Positions 1 through 11,436 of a stretch of 64,000 nt of DNA are shown here, piece by piece (the stretch's first letter is position 1; every line of letters begins with the position of its first letter). The DNA is from Porpolomopsis calyptriformis (Eukaryota > Basidiomycota > Agaricomycetes > Agaricales > Hygrophoraceae), in assembly GCA_951640195.1 (NCBI GenBank), contig OX621169.1, positions 1,984,001 to 2,048,000 on the forward strand, written 5' to 3'. Under the pieces are notes generated by a model, which worked only from the letters and a program-made list of their open reading frames with translations, was not told where the DNA came from and did not search any database. A program made the translations under genes and the position numbers.

Positions 1-323
1 GGCACTTTATTGTAATAAAGTACACATCACAGAGTGGAACTGGATTTGGGCAGACTGCCCACCTCCAGCCATAGACGACCTGACTGGCATACAACTTCGG
101 ACGCAATTTCGACACGTTATGCCAGATGTTCCTTGCACAGTGCAACGGCAGGTCACTTTAACACCTCGTGATTTCCCTACTCACAAGGCACTTCAGAGGA
201 AGAAACGGAGAGATAGTAATTTGTTTCGAGGAACGACAAAAGGCTGTCGCGCTCGGCCAGGTGGCGGCCGTCTGGGATGGGGACTGGTGTCTTGGTAGTG
301 GGGTCATCTCTCAAGTATCCTGA
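1..323 (+). CDS. MTU1: Mitochondrial tRNA-specific 2-thiouridylase, C-terminal end (partial)
   Basis: The 5' part lies outside the window. From base 2 the reading gives the late beta-barrel region of the MnmA/TRMU family, including 'FRHVMPDVPCTVQRQ', close to the conserved RxRH..xxPC segment. A second exon carries 'VALGQVAAVWDGDWCLGSGVI', which matches the family's closing A.GQ.AV.Y.GD.CLG.G.I motif, and ends at TGA 321-323. The enzyme puts the 2-thio group on wobble uridine of mitochondrial tRNAs. The two parts lie in different frames, so an intron is needed. Its donor is probably GTCACT at 152; the acceptor is unclear (AG at 196 does not keep frame, AG at 212 does), so a small indel is possible. 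Family assignment rests on these two motifs only. Confidence 0.7.
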
Positions 324-472
324 CTGACAATGGAGTATGCCTCGCAATATGTGCCATTGCGGGGGTGGTATTCGTGGTGGACGGGTCGTTACTTCACATG
401 AAGGATACCGTTGGCTCAATAAGCGCAGTGGCACATAAAAAACCTTGAGCCTAACTGTTTGCGTAATCTAAC

Positions 473-552
473 TGGGGTCACAGTGAACGTTCGAAGCAAG
501 AGAATTTGTGACTGTGACCCCAATCACAAATTCTCTTGCTTCGAACGTTCAC
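473..552. repeat. Interlocked perfect inverted repeats in the NPC2 leader
   Basis: A 29-nt arm at 483-511 is exactly complementary to 524-552, with a 12-nt spacer. A second 11-bp pair, TGGGGTCACAG at 473-483 with its complement at 512-522, interlocks with the first in the order A-B-A'-B'. The right arm ends 7 nt before the NPC2 start codon at 560, so the structure would sit in the 5' leader unless transcription starts downstream of it. Confidence 0.85.
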
Positions 553-559
553 GACTCGA

Positions 560-1317
560 ATGGCCCGCTTTTCCATCTTCACTTTCGTGGCTGTTCTAGT
601 TGCCTTATCGCAAGTTTCAGCACTCTCTCAAGTCTCCTTGCAAGGTGGAGGCCCAGTACACACCACTAATAGTTGGAGCTATGTCGACTGTGGTCAGTGA
701 TGGATGACTCCTACTATCAGGAAACCCCGACTGAATAATTGTCATCACCAGGCGCTCCGGAGTACATTGTTCAGATACAGTCGATTGATGTCTCGCCAGA
801 TCCACCCCAGCCCGGGCAAGACCTCACAGTTACTGTCAAAGGCCTTGTGACAGAAGTTATCGAGGTAGTCCACGATATCATCTATCCTTGTCTCGTTGAC
901 CATTTGAGCACAGGAGGGTGCATATGCAGATGTCGTAGTTAAACTAGGACTTGTAAAGCTAATGCAGAAGCGCCTTGATGTCTGTGAGGAGGCGTATGTG
1001 TGCCTTTTTGTCTCTAGGGTTGAAACTGAGCAATCTTACAGACGCAATGCCAATGCATCTATCCAATGTCCCGTTCAGGAAGGTACTTACGATGTAACGC
1101 AGACAGTCGCTCTCCCGAAGGAAATTCCGCCAGGTAACATAATTGTGTTCGCGCTTTGTGCGGCCAGTCATTTATAATTGATCCTGCAGCTAAATTCTCC
1201 GTGAACGTGCGTGGATACACGGTAGATGAACGAAGCATGGTCTGTTTGGATCTCAAGGTCGACTTCATGAAGAAGCCTTTCCTACGCTTCGACAGGTGGC
1301 TTGAAAGTTCTGATTAA
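560..1317 (+). CDS. NPC2: NPC2-type ML-domain phosphatidylglycerol/phosphatidylinositol transfer protein
   Basis: Five exons join in frame: 560-692, 752-864, 914-992, 1042-1133 and 1190-1317. The first residues form a signal peptide (MARFSIFTFVAVLVALSQV) followed by 'SWSYVDCG', the usual start of fungal NPC2. The ML-domain core follows: 'IDVSPDPPQPGQDLTVTVKG', 'EGAYADVVVKLGLVKL', 'CEEA', 'CPVQEGTY' and 'LPKEIPP'. Length (about 180 aa) and cysteine spacing fit the family. These small secreted or vacuolar proteins carry sterols or phospholipids in an immunoglobulin-like beta fold. The last codons (WLESSD) differ from the usual fungal end, so the exact stop is less certain. The leader holds a perfect 29-bp hairpin. 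Confidence 0.9.
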
Positions 1318-1644
1318 GGGCGCTCCTTCACATGGTGTACATATTTCTTGGTGCTTCAAGGATATCCTAATGCAACTGGCCCTGCATCCGACACAACGTT
1401 AGCTAAATTATGCAGAACGGGCGCAGATAAACGCTTTTGGGCCTCCAATACCTGAGATGGGATTCCTGTCTCAGAAATAAGATCAGATTAGCCATTATCA
1501 ATGGATAACCTCTGTACACCAGAATCAATAAGCAGGAATGAGTTAAATAAAAAGGTCAATCTCTTCAAAGAAAGAGTCCATGTCCACTTGGTGAAGAATG
1601 GGAAAATACACATAGTTCAACTGCAACACCCGGTCTTACTCGCA
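1318..1644. other. Convergent intergenic region
   Basis: This lies between the ends of NPC2 (+) and the membrane-protein gene (-). No open frame with family features was seen, and no convincing RNA gene or repeat. Confidence 0.6.
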
Positions 1645-2397
1645 CTACACTTTAATGACACCTTCCTTTATGTCATCCTGGATGTCTCCTAGAATTGCAG
1701 AGGGTTCGAGCGGCAACGCGATCTTTGGTGACCGCAAGGATTGAGATGTCAGTGCGACAATGCACATCAAGGATATAAATGCCGTAAAGCCGCTACGAGA
1801 ATGTCAGTCCTCCAACCTATCAGCTGAGGAAAGTTCTCTTGGTACTTACACTGCGATGCTGAGAGTTACATATCCGTCTACGACGATGACACAATTTTTC
1901 GCCTCAACGTTAGACGTCAGTGATGTTGGAATCGCGTTGAACCAACAGAACCTCGAGGTTGAAGGATTATTGAATATTGCGCGACACGCAAGGCCGAAGA
2001 AGACCCCGACCGGAGTTACGGTGTAGAGTAGGCCTCGGTAAGTGGGAATCTGTTGGCGATTGAGGTAGAATGCGGCAGAAATGTAACTTTCTAGGAAAGC
2101 GAGGATGCACTAGTAGAACCAGCCCATTAAGTCCTTCGCCCCGGGCGCTCGGTGAAATAAAATGAGGAATCAACTTACAGCAATGATAACGAGATAGTAC
2201 TCCCATGGAATTCTGATATAGCTTAATTCCAGAGCGGTACAGTGGTAGGGGTAGTATACGCAATAGTGGTTATTGTGATGCCATACGAGATAGCAATAGA
2301 CGAAGCCGGTGATTGTAACCGAGCCGAGCTGGATGAAACGAAGGAAAAAAAGAAAGTTTAAGCCAGCTTTCGAGAGGGTTCCTGGGGTTGCAACCAT
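1645..2397 (-). CDS. Four-helix integral membrane protein, fungal family of unknown function
   Basis: Three exons (2397-2179, 2109-1850, 1792-1645) join in frame to 208 aa, ending at TAG. Hydrophobic helices occur around residues 12-35 ('FLFFLRFIQLGSVTITGFVY'), 68-88, 98-115 and in the third exon ('FTAFISLMCIVAL'). A short polar C-terminal tail ends 'DIQDDIKEGVIKV'. The first helix with a phenylalanine- and leucine-rich 'FFLRFIQL' entry, followed by a loop ending 'RIPWEYYLVIIA', resembles MARVEL-like four-helix membrane proteins that are common and poorly studied in Agaricomycetes. The ATG at 2397 was chosen because it directly precedes the helix. The gene is divergent from IML1, with 97 bp between start codons. 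No enzymatic function can be read from it. Confidence 0.75.
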
Positions 2398-2428
2398 TAT
2401 TGATAAGGGGACCGGACAGGTAACAATG

Positions 2429-2488
2429 TTTGGCTGTGTGTCATTTGAGAATTCTAAATTTGGCTGTGTTTCATTTGAGAATTCTAAA
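2429..2488 (+). repeat. 30-bp tandem duplication in the divergent promoter/IML1 leader
   Basis: Two copies of a 30-bp unit (2429-2458 and 2459-2488) differ at one base (G2440/T2470). They lie between the divergent starts of the membrane-protein gene and IML1. An in-frame ATG at 2426 would translate them as a repeated FGCVSFENSK peptide in front of the IML1 start chosen here. Confidence 0.9.
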
Positions 2489-2494
2489 TGCATC

Positions 2495-5400
2495 ATGTCT
2501 ACTTCACGGCCAGAATCCCAGAGTTCACAATATGGTCGCAGACGGTCTAACACTGCACAGTCTATCTCGAGAAATCCACTACCTTCGCCCCTCAAGAATG
2601 GGGACTCGAAAATTTTAAATTTGTGGGTTCACGATACCAAAGAGTCGATTAACGTTCTCTTCAATCACGCATGGTGGCCCGGTGTTGCTGAAGGCGATAT
2701 GCTACGTGTGACGGGCTGCAACTCGGATGGTTCTTCTGGATTTTTGTTCATTGTGTCAAAGGATGACGGTAATTTGAAGCCCAACCTTCAAGTACGCGTC
2801 GACTCGCACAGAACTCTTGGAGACATCCTATGACCGCATTTCGTAGATCTGTATTCCTCTGAATGTCGCCGAAACCTTCGGCCTGAGAAATAACGAGGAA
2901 GTCGTGGTGACCAAAGTATCCTCTTTCACTAATTTACAACGATCACACTGACACATGCGGCCAATTTCCAGGTTGACGAGGCGAAACACTCCGCAGACTA
3001 TGTAGAGTTCATTTTCCAGGACCAATATCTAGGACGGAATGACATGTGGCGGTTGGGAAAACATCTTGTTGGACAATGCATATGTGTCGAGCAAGAGGTT
3101 TCTTTTATTGGTGCCATAGCGGCCAAAATACAAGAAATACATGTAAACGGTGACAAGGTGCGACGTTGTCAATACCAACATTCATCAATCCAATTTTTTT
3201 TCCAGGTATCAGCCGCCTACATGACACCGTCCACGAAGGCCATCTATCGGTCTTTGTCTGCGAGAGTGACCATATTCATTCAAGTGTGCCGTGAGTTATG
3301 GGAGTTTGCGGGAGACGGAGAACGCTACAGCGAAAAGATCGTTCACTCTTTCCTACCTACCCTTTTCGCTAAATGGCGAGAAGCCGGGACGAATCATACG
3401 GTCACAATCGTCCTGATATCCCGAGTTTATTATGATCAATCCGAGACGGATTATGCAGCCGGCCCTCTGCAGCGCGATGAAGAAGGGAAATGGTACAAAG
3501 ATTTTTATAAAGTCACCACTGATCTAGACGTGATATATGAATGGAAGGAGACTCTTGTTGACCTCAAGAACTCGTTTGGGGACTTCCAAAAAGACATACT
3601 GCTAGGGCACCACTATCACCGCGCTACGCTTGGTCCTGGCGAGGAGGTTCGTCTCGTCGGCCGCCTTTCATTCGCTCACGAGGGTCCTGTGCTAGAAGCT
3701 CTCAATCTAGGTCTTACTTCTACCGAAAGCCACTATATCGATCGCTCGTTGTCCTTGACCGGAGCTTCCACGCTCGTGATATCTCCTGGAACGGGCTATT
3801 TTCGTGTTTCGAAGCATCTTTTGCGCCTCACTACAACACGCATGCTTGACCAAGGCTTTGGAGTGGATCTCATTTGTCTCACCAAACCGCCCTTGCATCA
3901 GAGCCCTATACTCAGCTTTCAAGGCACGGAACCGGAACTTCGGATGGATCTTGAGGGCAATCATGGGACTCGTTCGCTGGACCCTCTTTGGGGTGGTGAT
4001 GACGATGCGAGTGAGTCTTCTGGTCGAGAAAAGACGACATTTTGGTGGGATCCCTTTTGGATGACTGTATCTTTTTGGGACACACAGATGGATCTCCCTT
4101 TTAGGCAGGACAGGTAATTATCAGGATCATACAAGTTTATCTGAGACTGATTTTTTGATGCTCCAGATTCATAGCACGAGCTACGATGCACGAAATTCAG
4201 ACGTTAGGCCTTTTGGCGCAGGACGTGCTATCGAAGATTGAAGTTCCATTCTTACCTGATCTATGTTCAGATTCTCCACCAGGAGAAGGTTTTTCTGCCC
4301 ATCGTGTACCTTCTGAATTGGAAGCTCGAAACTTTGACATGGATACTTTCGCGCTCAAGACAGAATCACCGCCTTCTAACAGCAATCGCCATTCTTACTC
4401 TTCCTCTGCAAGTGGTACTATCATGGCGTCCTCCCTTCGGTCATTACGTGACAGACGCGGTTTGCATCGCGAATCGACTGTATCCACCCTAATAACCCCC
4501 ATAGAGGAAAGTCCTCGTCCGAATATCAAGGATCTGCCAAACGTGGAACTGAGTAGCACCGACGGAAAGACTGGGAAGCCCCCCTCCAGCATATTGAGCA
4601 CTTCCCCTTCTCAGTTCTCCACGTCCTCCGATCGCTCCGACTCCCCCGTAATTTCTGCAACAGCCAGTCTCTCTCACGAGCCAACTCCTGCAAGGACTTC
4701 CCTGACTTCGAAGTTTGCCCCTAGCTGGCTTTTGAAACCGTTCAGAAGTGCGTCACAAACGGAGTCAAAGTCGTCAGATTCTGTATCGCCTCCGACCACT
4801 CTGGTTTCGACGCCCCCCACAGGGATAATGCGACCGTCATCTCCGATACGGGTACCCACTGAGTCCAAGCCTGCCACGCGGACACCGAAACCGATGGCAA
4901 TAAAAAAAGTCCCATCTAACCGTTCTGTACTGAATCGTGCTTTCGATGAAGACTCTGTTATGTCACACCGAAGTCAATATTCTCGCCGTTCTCCTTTGAA
5001 TACTCCTCCACGCGATGACATAACGTTAGGGAAACGCCGCAGTGGGGTCACGAATTCATTACCGGCACTTGTCACTCGTACAAATCCTTCGCGACCACAA
5101 TCCTCCGTGGCATACGTGGAATCTTCGCTCGCACGTCGATGGCAGCATATGTTTCCAAGGTTCTCATATAAGCACGAGATCAAGTGGAAGTCTATAGTAA
5201 CGCCTGGCTGTCTCCCGCTTACGGTCGAGTACTTTCCTTCGGTATCCGAATTGGATTCATTGTATGACGTATCCTCTTGGCATTTTGTCGTCGATCCGCA
5301 AGAAATGCGTTCTTTCCTCGTCCAACCGCCAGACTTGAAAGGAAATGCGGATGAAATGCGCCGTGCTTGGGCATTGGTTGTCATGCGGGGAATGGCGGCT

Positions 5401-7416
5401 GTCAGACTAGCCCAAGGATTCCAGTTCGTGTTGAGGTCCACAAAAGCCATTGACGTGGAGGACAAAGCGTTTTCTCGAACGAGAAAATCTTTTTTGGTTG
5501 AAGAAGATATGGCACCTAAACCGACCGGTGCGGCGGAGGTTCTGAACTCGACGGATGATCCCATATACCTCAGCATGAGCAATGAAATTCATCGAATATC
5601 TTATACCGGCGAGGCCATCCAAGTACGGCGCTACTTCCGAAGGATGCCCCCGTCGCCTCCATTCGACTATCAGTGTCTCATATGGCCCAAACTGGGAGTT
5701 GGATACACAGAATGGGTAACATCCTTTACTGCTCAAGGACCGCAAAGTTATGGCTGGAACCGGTCAGATTATATTCAACTAGCTGTCTTGTCGTCAACTC
5801 AATTCTCTTATAGATTAGACATGTTGATAGCGGGCTACGAGCATCAGTTTAGCGAATCTCTTCGTTACTGGCGAACACGGTTTGTGGTTATCCCGGCTGC
5901 GGAGCCCCCCTCAATCGACGTTGGACCTTCTGGGGAGAAGCTCAACGAAGAAGAAATCCGTCTATTAGGCATCGATAAATTGGCGGAACTGTTCACCAAA
6001 CTGCGGTGGCGGCCACCAGAAGAGAGGTCAACCCCAATAACTCCCATCCGGTTCCTGCCGACAACACTTGGTCCAGCGAGATCTGTCCTTGATGACGGCA
6101 TCATAGCCCAGTTAGATGAGATCCACGCTGCTGGGCCTTTGCGTAAGAAGGTGAAAAGCGAGCGAGAAATTGGTGATATGTCGAGGACAGCGATTGCCAA
6201 GGCCATGAGAGAGGAGGGTGGGGTACGGATCAAAAACCACAAGTGGCATACAACCCAGTATCCTGATTCATTTACTGGGTTTGACTTTGTATCGTGGTTG
6301 GTCCGAGAGTTTCGTGATGTGTCCTCCAGGACGCAAGGTACAGAAATGGGAGTAAAGCTATTGGAGGCAGGTTTGTTCGAGCATTGCAAAGGACACCATG
6401 GCTTCTTGGATGGGTAAATATTTTCGTTCTTATTCAGGAGTCGCCGTTGATGGTTTGAGTTTTGATTCCCAGTCACTACTTTTATCGTTTGAAAGGAGAA
6501 TTTGCAGTGCCAGTGACACCGAGAAGATGGTTCAGTTCTTCGAGGAAAGAGGGAGAGGACTCCCCTCGCCCCGCAACATCTAGTGTTTCGAGACTCAGTA
6601 GTTCGAATCCTCGAAAGACTAAGGTGTTGATCTTGAGCCAAACCATGGTGATTGATATTGACCCCAACAAGGTCAATCTATAGCTCCATTCTCTTTGGAA
6701 ACGTAACCTGACGATGTTTGCAGCGAAGCGACCAAGCGGAAACAGTTATACTTCATCACGATATTCTACATAATCCGACAACCGTGTTCCACTTCGAACT
6801 TCAGTGGATAGGGACCACCGCTCGATGTATTGAAGACCAACTGCGGCAATGGAGCCGGTCGATCGAGCGATACGGTCTGAAGCTTGTTGAAGCTTACGTA
6901 TCGCAGATTAGTGATATCCGTGCACGCAATGCACTTCAATCATGCTACCCCCTTCGTTTGGCTGTCCCACCACCCGTGGTGCCAGATCTGGATAAGCGAA
7001 TCCCGGAAGGCTTTAATGCTCGGCACTACTTCGAGATCGCCCTCTTACGGCACTTCAATTTCGTGCTAGACGTTGAGGCAGGGAGTGTGTATCCTGAGGA
7101 AGTGGACGTTGTATATTCCTACCGTCGTTCCCCACACAAGTACTCGCAATTCGTGCACCGTACTGGAGTCGCGTTTGTACAGGTTGTTGGGGACACGGAT
7201 GGCTTCTTATACTTAACGAATCGGCTCATTGGACCGGGGAGGATGGGCACGGCACTAGGAAGCAGGGGTTACAGACCCGCTACGGCTGCTAAGCATTTGT
7301 TAGAGGAAATGCGTTCGGTGTGCTTGGACGAGGCCAAGCTAAGGGACTTTTATGACAAGGAACTCGCATCTTTAGGTGGAGGTGCTCCAGAAGAACCTCC
7401 ACCACTAACTATATGA
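2495..7416 (+). CDS. IML1: Iml1/DEPDC5, SEACIT (GATOR1) subunit of TORC1 nutrient signalling
   Basis: Seven exons (2495-2791, 2847-2915, 2972-3157, 3206-4113, 4167-6413, 6473-6671, 6724-7416) join in frame to 1532 aa, in the range expected for fungal Iml1. The N-terminal part has 'ILNLWVHDTKES' and 'VIFN' type strands, followed by the strongly conserved block 'YLGRNDMWRLGKHLVGQC' and 'VCRELWEFAGDGERY'. A long serine-rich linker is followed by the SHEN-like central domain and a DEP domain ('FTGFDFVSWLVREF' with 'GHHGFLDG'). The C-terminal domain includes 'NARHYFEIALLRHFNFVLD'. Iml1 anchors the Npr2-Npr3 GAP module to the vacuole and restrains TORC1 when amino acids are scarce. An in-frame ATG at 2426 could add 23 residues. 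The gene is intact. Confidence 0.95.
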
Positions 7417-7520
7417 TGGATCACGAAGTATCATAAATAACCAGTATCAGGAGTTGTATGACAACACAGAATATGAATAACGGTACCAGACACGTGACGT
7501 GACGGTACGTCCTCTCCTGA

Positions 7521-10500
7521 ATGAACATCTCCTCTTCACTAGGCGCGAACAGCCTCATTTTCTGGTCTGGTGATGATACAGACATTCATTCCAAGCCGCA
7601 GTTTAGGGGTAACACTCGAGAGAAGTCTGTGGAAGATGTTCCTGAAGATAACTCAAATAGCGATGCAGATGTTCGCGGTGAATCTGAATGCCGCAGAGTG
7701 TTCAAACGGCCATCCGCCTACGTTGAGCTATTTGAAAGTTCGCGTTTCTGTGTGTTGGGTCCTAGCCCATGCTTATTTCCCTGGAATTATCAGCAATGGT
7801 CAATACGGTTGTCACACATGAAGCCCATCTACTTTCGCCTCGTGAACGGAGTGTCCTCGAAAGGTTTTCTGTAATTTCATGTGCGTTTTCTCTTTTGCCT
7901 TCATCTATTAATCTCACTTCCGTTATAGATAATGCGCGGTATCTCCTCGTCCGCCTCTCCCTCCGCAAGGCAGACAAATGGCACCGTCTTAGCTCCCTTA
8001 AGTACCATTCAGAAATTGGTAACAAAGAAAGTATCGTTGCTGCTATTCGGGAGCTCTCCTGGGATCCAAGGCAGGAGACAAACAGGAAGTTGAAGGAAGA
8101 AACTGAGAGAGAGGTTATTGATCTCACCCTGGATGACGACGACTCAACTCCATTACATTTCAAGACCGACGGGCAAGAAGTAGTGGAGAAGCCAGCCAGT
8201 CAGTCTAAGGCGGGTCCATCCCGTTCCGGAGACACTGGCGATTGGATGGAACAAGCGGACTTTACTTCGAGTACTTCAACTACTCTCGGCAATTGCCTAG
8301 ACATTGGTTGGAACTCGGAACCAGATATTGACCTGACAACATTTGCCCATGACGAGTCCAAAATGTCTTTACTCGATCTCCTCGGGTGTCTGACTACAGA
8401 CGAATTGAAAACTTTGGCCCGAAAAGTCAAGATCAAGTCAACCCAAAACGTGAGCCTAAATTTACAAGATTATATTTTGTTTCCGTGTTCAATCTTGACC
8501 TTGGCCATAATGTCACATGTCTAGCGCCCGACTCTCATATCCGCCTTCCTTACTTTTTCCTCCACCCAAACCATGATCCCTTTCCTCTCTAACAACCAAC
8601 AAATTGGGTTCTCTTCCTGTTACGTAGGTGGCAAGAGGAAGTATTTGAGGATACAGGCAGAGCGATTAAGGGAGATGATTTTAAACATAATTGGTGCGTT
8701 AATTCTGGTTTCAACTTTCCCCAACAAAATCAGGGAAATGCTCAGGCTTCGTTGTAAGGTAAATGTATACGAATTAACACCGGACTACTCAAACTTTTCA
8801 GACGGGTGGATCTAATTTACTTTAGAAGGTCAATCATTTTTCCCTCTGTTACATTGTTTCTGAATTGTTGACTTATTATAGCACTGAATATACTCAAACA
8901 CTCCTCACCTCTGCCCTTCTTGTACGCTTCCGCAAACGATTTTACCCTTCCTACGAGTACACACGCACTACGGACATCTGGCGCACTCGAGACGAGTTGC
9001 TGGCGTATGAGAAGGCACTCGAGCTCGAGGCGTGTATTGGTGGAATGATCGATGGGACAACGGAAATCTCCGCTTGTAAACAGGCATATGCGCAGCCTGT
9101 ATCGACACCAACACCGAAAGTTATAGAGGATGATAAGGTAACCTTCCCGGCGGAAGCGGAACAGGGTGATGAAGATTTAAAGAAGGAGGAGGATGCGAAG
9201 CTTGAACACCCTAAAGTGTTAAATGCGAGGCGTGTTAGGGAGGTATTTTTGAGATGCGTGTATCCATGTTGGAAAGATCTGGTCCGAACAGGGGGTATGT
9301 CTGCAAGAAGGTGGGAGAGCTCTGACACCGCCGTCGTAAAAGAGGGGAGCTTCAAAATGAAGGCAGAAGATCAAGGATATGAGGCACTTCAGAACGGTGC
9401 GGTCGATGGATGCATTTACTCCGATAGTTCGATGCGAAGTGTAAGCCTGGACAGGTTCGATTGTGGTAAGTTTTATCTTTGGCATCGCAAGCCAGTAGAT
9501 CGAGGGCTCGAATAACCCCATCTTTGAAGGTCACGTCTACACACGCATAGTTCATAGATGTTTGCATGTTCTTGCGACTCTTAAAGAACATGCATTGGAG
9601 CTGGAAGTATTGGATAATTTACTGTCTCAGCGACGATGGCGGAAGGGAAGGCGAGGACGCTGGCATGAGAGGCGGGCGTTAATCTTGATGACATATTGTG
9701 GGAAGGAGGAAGCGGCAATGAGGAGGGCAATGGATGCTGTTGTTGAGGGACTAGATGACGTTGACACGCATATAAGTCAGGCATTTGGTTCAGTTCTCTT
9801 CGTTGAATTGTTGCTAAAATTGGTAGAAATCGCAGTCTACCGGCCAATGCTGGTGCGCCGACTAGCGCGTATTGAGAAGAAGCTCCAAATACCACCAGAA
9901 GAACGCCATCGTTGTGAGGGAGCCCTGCTGGAACCGCACAAAGTATATCTGGAGGGGGTCAGGCTAGGGAAGATGCCACAGGGTTTTTCGGGGGGTAATA
10001 ATATTCATCTGAACGGAAGAGGCTCAGCCACGCCAGTAACGTCGGGGCCTGTGAGCAATGCCTTCGGAGGAGTTACACCTGGCTCCCCAAAACCTGAGGG
10101 CACATCCGTTATTTCGACTAAAGACACGGGAAGAATAAAGCATGTAGCGACGGTATGTTTTGCAAACCCGATCCTTGATGAGATGGTTAATGTGGACTAT
10201 TGCCAGACGGAGAAGGAGCGAGGATGGTGGAAGGGCAAATCTATCTGGCAGGGTCGAGGTGGTGAGGAAATCAATGTCGAAACTTTTGCGTTGCAATATT
10301 ACGAGAACTTCGGCTACAAAGGGTTCGTCATAGTTTCTTTCCTGTGACAATGCTCACTGTTCCAACTAGATTTCACTCAGAAGGAAGCATAGTGCGCACC
10401 CTCTTCGGTCTCTTATTCTTCGACATCATTTTCGCCTCCATACCAGGAGCATTTGAAACACCCTACCAATCTGCACCATTGGATATCGCTGAGGATGGCT

Positions 10501-11166
10501 TCTATTATGCGCGAAAAGACTCCATCGAGATCCGCTTACTCGAGATTGAGACCGGTGCTGCGAAAGACATTCTAGAACGGGTTGATGCTGAGCATCGAGA
10601 AAAGGGTACATGGTGCGTAGGAGTTCGGTGGGACCTCTTTGGGAGACAAGAGTTAATTGAAATCGTCCAGGTGAGTCGTAATTACAACTACCTGAGAAAA
10701 TAAAAAGAATCTCACTCCTTGCATTCCAAAGTGTTTAGGTAGTAAGCAACTGGCTGCAATCTGTCGCCTCTTTTGCGAAGATTATGCAGCCCGGGGTGCG
10801 GGTGTGCCTGACCTCTTTATATGGAATGCAAAATCGGGCGTCTGCAAATTTGTGGAGGTGAAGGGTCCAGGAGATTCATTGCAGGAGAATCAAAAGGTGA
10901 CTCGGCCGACCATCTACTTTGAGTAGGATGTTGTGCTCACAGCCGCACAGCTTTGGATCAATCTACTGCTGCGATTTGGAGTCCCTGTGGAAGTGTGTCA
11001 TGTCCGAGAGAAAGGGCTGATTGCCAAGAAGAAGAAAACAAATGGCCCAGTTGACAAGACCGGGAGGGATGTAAAGAGGGCAAAAGTGCCAGGGGCAGTA
11101 TCGGATTCGGACTACGAGGCTGTGTTTGAGTATGAATCCTTCTCCAAGAAAAGACGGGTGAACTGA
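7521..11166 (+). CDS. FAN1: FAN1, Fanconi-associated structure-specific nuclease
   Basis: Twelve exons join in frame to 1014 aa: 7521-7737, 7794-7880, 7929-8449, 8525-8693, 8734-8758, 8802-8828, 8882-9465, 9530-9775, 9836-10322, 10370-10670, 10732-10896 and 10951-11166. Key blocks are 'RPSAYVELFE' and 'YLLVRLSLRKADKWHRLSSL' (N-terminal region), a SAP-like DNA-binding stretch ('LLGCLTTDELKTLARKVKI'), and a TPR-like region ('RWRKGRRGRWHERRALILMT'). The VRR-NUC nuclease domain is at the C-terminus, with 'GVPDLFIW' and 'FVEVKGPGDS' carrying the catalytic Asp and Glu-x-Lys. FAN1 unhooks interstrand DNA crosslinks. Two micro-exons of 25 and 27 nt follow one another. Two donors are GTTCG, unusual but required by frame. 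It starts 104 bp after IML1 on the same strand. Confidence 0.95.
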
Positions 11167-11436
11167 TGATGCTCTCCTTAAAAATTTTATTATCTTTATG
11201 CGATCTTTGGTACTGTAGGCTACCGTGGTTCATTTCGTCGATTGTAATGACATTACATGTAACATATAGCAGTTGTATCGCCGTCCGTATGGAGCCGTAT
11301 TTGTGAATTAAGGGAAGGTCCGGGAGATAAGAAGGGGGGGGTGACTCAAATAGATAATGTGAAAAATGCTGGTTGATACAATGAGCCTCCAGACACACCG
11401 GGAAAACCATGAGAGAATATAGTTCGTTGTAGGACG

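Noticed and set aside
1485..1560. Minus-strand 'LLIDSGVQRLSIDNG', like a retroviral protease motif
   Set aside because: Only about 15 residues, no neighbouring retroelement sequence, and it lies just beyond the stop of the membrane-protein gene; chance resemblance is likely.
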